Source: Entonaema liquescens (Eukaryota; Ascomycota; Sordariomycetes; Xylariales; Xylariaceae). From it: a stretch of DNA of 64,000 nucleotides. Below the pieces are notes generated by a model. The model searched no databases, had not been told where the DNA came from, and saw only the letters and a program-made list of their open reading frames with translations. Position 1 is the stretch's first letter. Each line of letters begins with the position of its first letter. The stretch is from assembly GCA_902805475.1 (NCBI GenBank), contig CADCSX010000007.1, forward strand, positions 1,674,001-1,738,000, in the 5' to 3' direction. Positions 59,755 through 64,000 of the stretch are shown here, one piece after another. Position numbers and translations under genes: made by a program.

Positions 59755-61379
59755 AGTGGCCAGGAAAATGGTCTTGTACAGTGTCTTTACTGTGTTATTG
59801 TATATCAAGCGCTTTTTATTATAGGCTCCGGGGAGTTTTCGGGGGTTGGCCGCTTGTTAAGGTGTCATTATTCCAAGCACTTACTACAGCCAAAATGTTT
59901 ATCGTATTAGTGATTTTAGTAACACCGCATAAATGGGTCGATGATGATGCTACTAAGGGACGGAGCGGCTACGGAGGCTACTGAGAGAGCCTCACACATT
60001 TCTTATGCGTTATAATACGAGTTTTTTTCTAAGCTGACGGAGAGCATATGCTACTATCCTCAAGTCGGCGGCCTGTGGAGCGACGGCCTTAGGGGCGAAT
60101 ACTCTGTACAACATTTCACAGACAGGCCAAGGGACGAAATCTTCTTTTTATCTCATGGACCTCGGAAGTTTCTTCTCCTTCCTTTACTACGGAGTAAAGT
60201 AAGCTCCGGGAGAAAAGGACGCGAGTAAGACGGATGATGCAGTAGATTTGAAATGATGACACGCCCCCCGCGGGGCAAAATAAGGTGCTTAGACTACGCT
60301 ACGTTGCAACGAGCCGTGAAGAAAACTGACCGACTGGAGGAGGCTGTAATGTAGGCCGCTCAGATACGACGAGACTGGGTGGCAATCGTTTCCGGGGGTT
60401 CCCGGCCATATAACCCAGAAACCCACCCGACTCTCGCTGCCATCTTATGATGTTCTAAGCGAGCGAGCAAATAAAACAAGCAAACAAACAAAGCACCTTC
60501 GAGAATAAAAATGGAAGGAGGAAAACTTGGACACTCGGCCGATTCAGGAAAAACTGAAGCCCAACGCTAGCCAGCCCGTAAGGATTCAAACGCCGTGGCC
60601 CATCACGCGGGCCGAAACAAGTAAAGTCCGGGGAAAAGGGGGCGCCGCTTTGGGAAAGGAGGATCTGCTCGGTGCATACTTATCACGCAAGGCACCTATC
60701 ATAAATGCCGGCCGGGATTTGGGAGTGCATCTGGCAGACTCCATTATCGTCTCCCCCCTTTCCCCAGTATTTGCGGCTAGGTGATGCGTTGTATCTTGTC
60801 CCTGTAGTAGGGGTATGGTATCGTATGTATTTGCATTTTCCTAAAAGGCCAAGCACAACAAACCCTTACGTACCCGTGGTAGACGTTATCCGTCCCGGGT
60901 ATTCGAAATCCTGATTTTCCCTTAGCTTGGTTTTTTTTCGAACTTTTTTTGTCGCCTTTCCCTGGTATTCCGATGCCCGTGTGATTATGGAGTTGTTGGT
61001 CGGCCCACGCCGCCCCCGTCTCGTTATTTCCCTTCTATAGCCCTCCTTTCGAAATTGTCGGCAACGTATCCCGACAAACGCAACCCCGTGGACTTCTGGT
61101 TGGTTTGAATGCGTGAATTGGACTCCGCTGGCATTTCACACTCACCCCTCCTTCCGCTTTGAGCTATGTACGGCCTCTCTGCTGACTCCTATAGAGGCAG
61201 TTGGGAAGGGAGCATAAAAACGATTGTTTGCCAGAGCGGATAGCTTCAAGTTGGGTCAGGACAACACAAGCCACTTCTTTATGGTTATCCCATTTTCACT
61301 CTTCTCAATATCTTGTTTCAGATATTAAAAAGGCTGTCGTATAAACGCCATAAGCTTACTCATCGTTATCACCATCATC
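59755..61379. other. Intergenic region upstream of aspartate kinase
   Basis: About 1.6 kb with mixed GC. Short open frames (for example 60527-60784) show no protein features. Pyrimidine tracts near 60,920-60,960 may belong to the aspartate kinase leader. Confidence 0.5.
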
Positions 61380-63398
61380 ATGGTAGCTGTGATGGAACCC
61401 AAACCCTGGTTGGTCCAGAAGTATGGCGGTACCAGCTTGGGAAAGCTGTTAGATACGATATGCTGCAAGATAATTCCCCAGTACAGCGCAGAACATAATC
61501 TTATTGTTGTCTGCTCAGCCTTATCCGGAACTGTCAAAGCCAGTGGGACGACAAGCTTACTACTTCAGTGCATAACATATGCTGAAGAGGGCTTCGAATC
61601 CCAGAAGCGGCTAATCGACTTGGTAGATCTGATCAAGGACAGCCATCTGAGCGTGCTCAAAACATTCATGAACTCTCCTGCAAGGACGGCTGCCCGTTCG
61701 CAAATTTATGAGGAGACGGCCTGCAGTATCCAGAATGAATGCGAGGGCCTCAAGAGGTTCCTGATTGCAGCTCAGGTTAGCTTCACCAACTAAACGGCAC
61801 GTTGTAACTTATGCTAACTCAACGGCTTTAGATTATAGGAGAGTTATCAGCGCGTTCGAAAGATCGAGTCATCTCTCTTGGAGAAAAGCTATCGTGTATG
61901 ATTGTTGCGGCTTGCCTATCGTGCAATGTAAGCTTTCCCTTAAACTAAAAGACACATTGAAGTCAACTGAGTCAGGAGGCTAACAAGACTTGACATAGGG
62001 CACACCAGCGAAAGCAGTATGTCTGGATAACATCATATCATCCGCTTTTGGCAACTCTATCAACGACCAGGTAGCCGCATTCGAAAGGCTAGGCCCCAAA
62101 CTCTACCGCGTACTAGCGGACCAAATAGCTGAACGGATCCGAGAGTGCGGAAGCGCAATACCTATTGTGACAGGTAAGACGCCTCGATGCACAGTGAGCC
62201 GTTTGAAATATACTAAGTACGGTAGGCTTTTTCGGTATAATGCCAGATTCGTTGCTTCAGACGGTAGGAAGAGGATACTCGGACCTCTGCGCAGCTATGT
62301 GTGCGGTGGCAGTGGGAGCAGAAGAGCTGCAGATTTGGAAGGAAGTCGACGGAATATTTACGGCAGACCCGAGAAAGGTACCCTCGGCACGGTTGCTATC
62401 AACAGTGACAGCTGAAGAAGCAACGGAGCTGACATACTACGGGAGCGAGGTCAGTCCATTCCTTCTCACCCAAAACAAAAACAAGTTGGCTAATTCGACT
62501 TAGGTTATTCACCCATTAACAATGGATCAAATTCGGGATGCAGGTATACCGTTACGGTTGAAGAATGTGTTTAAACCCTCGGGAAATGGCACCATTATAT
62601 ATCCGTCAATGGACAGTTCAGCCCCTAATAGTCCAGCAAGCGCATCATCCGACGGCTCAGAGAACTCACCTCGAGTAATAACGCCTCTGTCGAGCTTCAT
62701 GCTGGAAAATGGCTATCATGGAGCCCAGCAAGAACGCAGAAAGCCCACCGCAGTCACAGTCAAGGATGATATACTTCTTATCAATGTTGTCTGTAACCGG
62801 AACACTAAGTCGCAAGGGTTTCTCACGCAAGTGTTCGACCGTCTCGAGAGGAATAAGATCCCCGTAGATCTCGTAGCCACGAGCGAGAGACACGTCAGCC
62901 TTGCGGTTCAGGCCCCCAGCGACGCGAGCGCATTACTGAGACTTCGGGAGGAGCTGGAGCGATTTGGCCAAGTTGCTATCACCTCGCACATGTCCATAGT
63001 GACGGTAATCGGCCACAAAATGCGTAACATGGTCGGCGTATCTAGTAAGTCGTCAACGAACCTTAACTCCTAAAATACAAAAAGTAAGAATTCCTAACGA
63101 ATTCCAGATGAGATTCTATCGGCGTTAGCTTCGGCCCAGATCGGTATCTACCTAATAAGTCAGGGCGCGAGCAAAGTTAACATATCCCTCGTCGTGGACG
63201 CGGACAATGCCCTCGCAGCGATGAATGCGATACACAGCGAAGTGCTGAAGATCCCGACGCACAGGGAACAAGAAAACCGGTTCATCCCAGGTAAGACGAA
63301 TTTGCTTATTGTTTGATATTCCCTCCCGGCACAAGCTGCCCCTTTCAGAGACAAGGTACGGAAGCTAATACGATCGAGTAGGACCGTGGCTATATTAA
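61380..63398 (+). CDS. Aspartate kinase (HOM3/Fub3 family)
   Basis: Phosphorylates aspartate, the first step toward homoserine, methionine and threonine. Exons are 61380-61775, 61832-61927, 61999-62173, 62226-62449, 62504-63044, 63108-63290 and 63382-63398; 543 aa, in frame throughout. The final exon is 17 nt and gives the family ending GPWLY; its TAG acceptor follows a GCTAATACG branch-like word. The kinase domain has LVQKYGGTSLGK, VVCSALSG, SLGEKLSC, GFFGIMPDSLLQTVGRGYSD and ELQIWKEVDGIFTADPRKVP. Two C-terminal ACT domains (from about residue 405) carry LINVVCNRNTKSQGF, VDLVATSERHVSLA and IGIYLISQGASKVNISLVV, the usual site of threonine feedback. The linker of about 45 residues is Ser/Pro-rich. 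It may be a pathway-specific paralogue; the sequence cannot prove this. Confidence 0.95.
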
Positions 63399-64000
63399 GT
63401 CGCTCACTTGGAGCGGGCACCCGGAGTCGGACAGAGATGGGGCTACTATGTATCACTAGATGATAGACATTTTACGAGGGGGCCGGGAGAGTAGATATGA
63501 ATTTCGTGCTTGTCCGCGGCTTCAGGGGGATTATATAGATGAGAAACAGGGCAGAGAGAGAAGCTTTTGAGGGCTAGAGGCGTTGAATTAGAAACGAGGT
63601 TTTGGGGGAATCCCGCGTTTGGAGATTCGGCGATACGAATGACGACCGAGAGCGAGAGGGTCATGGAAAAAGAATACCCCTATTTGAACATATGAGCTTT
63701 CCGAGTATATAGCTCCTAATTGCATATAACTTACCACTTTTTATTATATTCTCTTTTATTAAGTATACTGCTTAGACGTACCGGTCAGGAGGATTAAATT
63801 GAATTAAACAAAGAGCATGCTACCCGGTGGATCTACTAAACCGAAACCTCGGCTGCTCCCGGTGACCCACTTGTATTCCATTATGTACCAGAGGAGTTTG
63901 TATAAGTCAAGTACACAGCGATTACTGATCGGTTCGAGTACACCTCGGGCTACGTATAAACAAGAATGATATGTAGTATAATCCCTTATAGTTCCAGTGT
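63399..64000. other. Right-edge intergenic region
   Basis: No gene is recognised up to the window edge, so whether the module continues is unknown. Confidence 0.5.

Noticed and set aside
60527..60784. 85-codon open frame between acetyltransferase and aspartate kinase genes
   Set aside because: No recognisable domain, no splice partners and no compositional support.
53237..63398. Calling the module a fusaric acid cluster
   Set aside because: No PKS, NRPS-like reductase, FMN oxidase, transporter or transcription factor genes are present in the window; only the three amino-acid enzymes match.

Overview
The window is nuclear DNA of a filamentous ascomycete (Pezizomycotina, most likely Sordariomycetes). 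The genes are spliced, with short GT-AG introns (mostly 50-100 nt) carrying CTAAC/CTRAY-like branch points. The gene content is fungal: PDS5, UTP10, a fused THI6, HEM1/hemA with heme-regulatory motifs, and a PKA catalytic subunit with a long S/T/P/Q-rich N-terminus. The GC content is mid-range and the intergenic DNA is studded with TACCTAGGTA-like palindromes. I see no CRISPR, rRNA, convincing tRNA or intact transposon.

Layout, left to right: 1-3850 (-) cohesin regulator PDS5, cut by the left edge; 6255-8702 (+) mucin-like Ser/Thr-rich membrane protein; 9616-15117 (-) ribosome biogenesis HEAT protein UTP10; 16317-17309 (+) SGNH/GDSL esterase (IAH1-like); 18813-20773 (+) fungal protein with a possible retropepsin-like domain; 21314-23092 (+) bifunctional thiamine enzyme THI6; 23697-24899 (+) isochorismatase-like hydrolase; 25235-27083 (-) secreted GH30 glycosidase; 28081-30006 (-) 5-aminolevulinate synthase; 32922-33878 (+) 1-acylglycerol-3-phosphate acyltransferase; 35556-36644 (+) low-complexity [S/G]-[Y/F]-G-S repeat protein; 37356-37940 and 38115-38477 (-) two small unknown proteins; 39209-41366 (-) LMBR1-like membrane protein; 42057-43133 (+) L-type lectin cargo receptor; 45996-47623 (+) PKA catalytic subunit; 49010-51320 (+) CorA-like protein; 51718-52750 (-) kappa-class GST.

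The most interesting part is 53-63.4 kb. Four neighbouring genes make a compact aspartate-family module: O-acetylhomoserine sulfhydrylase-like PLP enzyme (-), nitrilase (-), homoserine O-acetyltransferase (+) and aspartate kinase (+). Aspartate kinase, homoserine acetyltransferase and an OAH-type PLP enzyme are the trio known as Fub3, Fub5 and Fub7 in fusaric acid clusters. Here the trio sits with a nitrilase, and no PKS is visible. The module may make or detoxify a gamma-substituted (possibly cyano-) amino acid. It could continue past the right edge.

A second window-wide signal is a set of eight single-base indels, all at homopolymer runs. They break the reading frames of seven otherwise conserved genes, including the normally essential UTP10 and PDS5. 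In every fully contained gene, undoing these one-base changes restores an exact multiple of three for the spliced CDS. Uncorrected sequencing error is the likeliest cause, so naive gene models here will be truncated.
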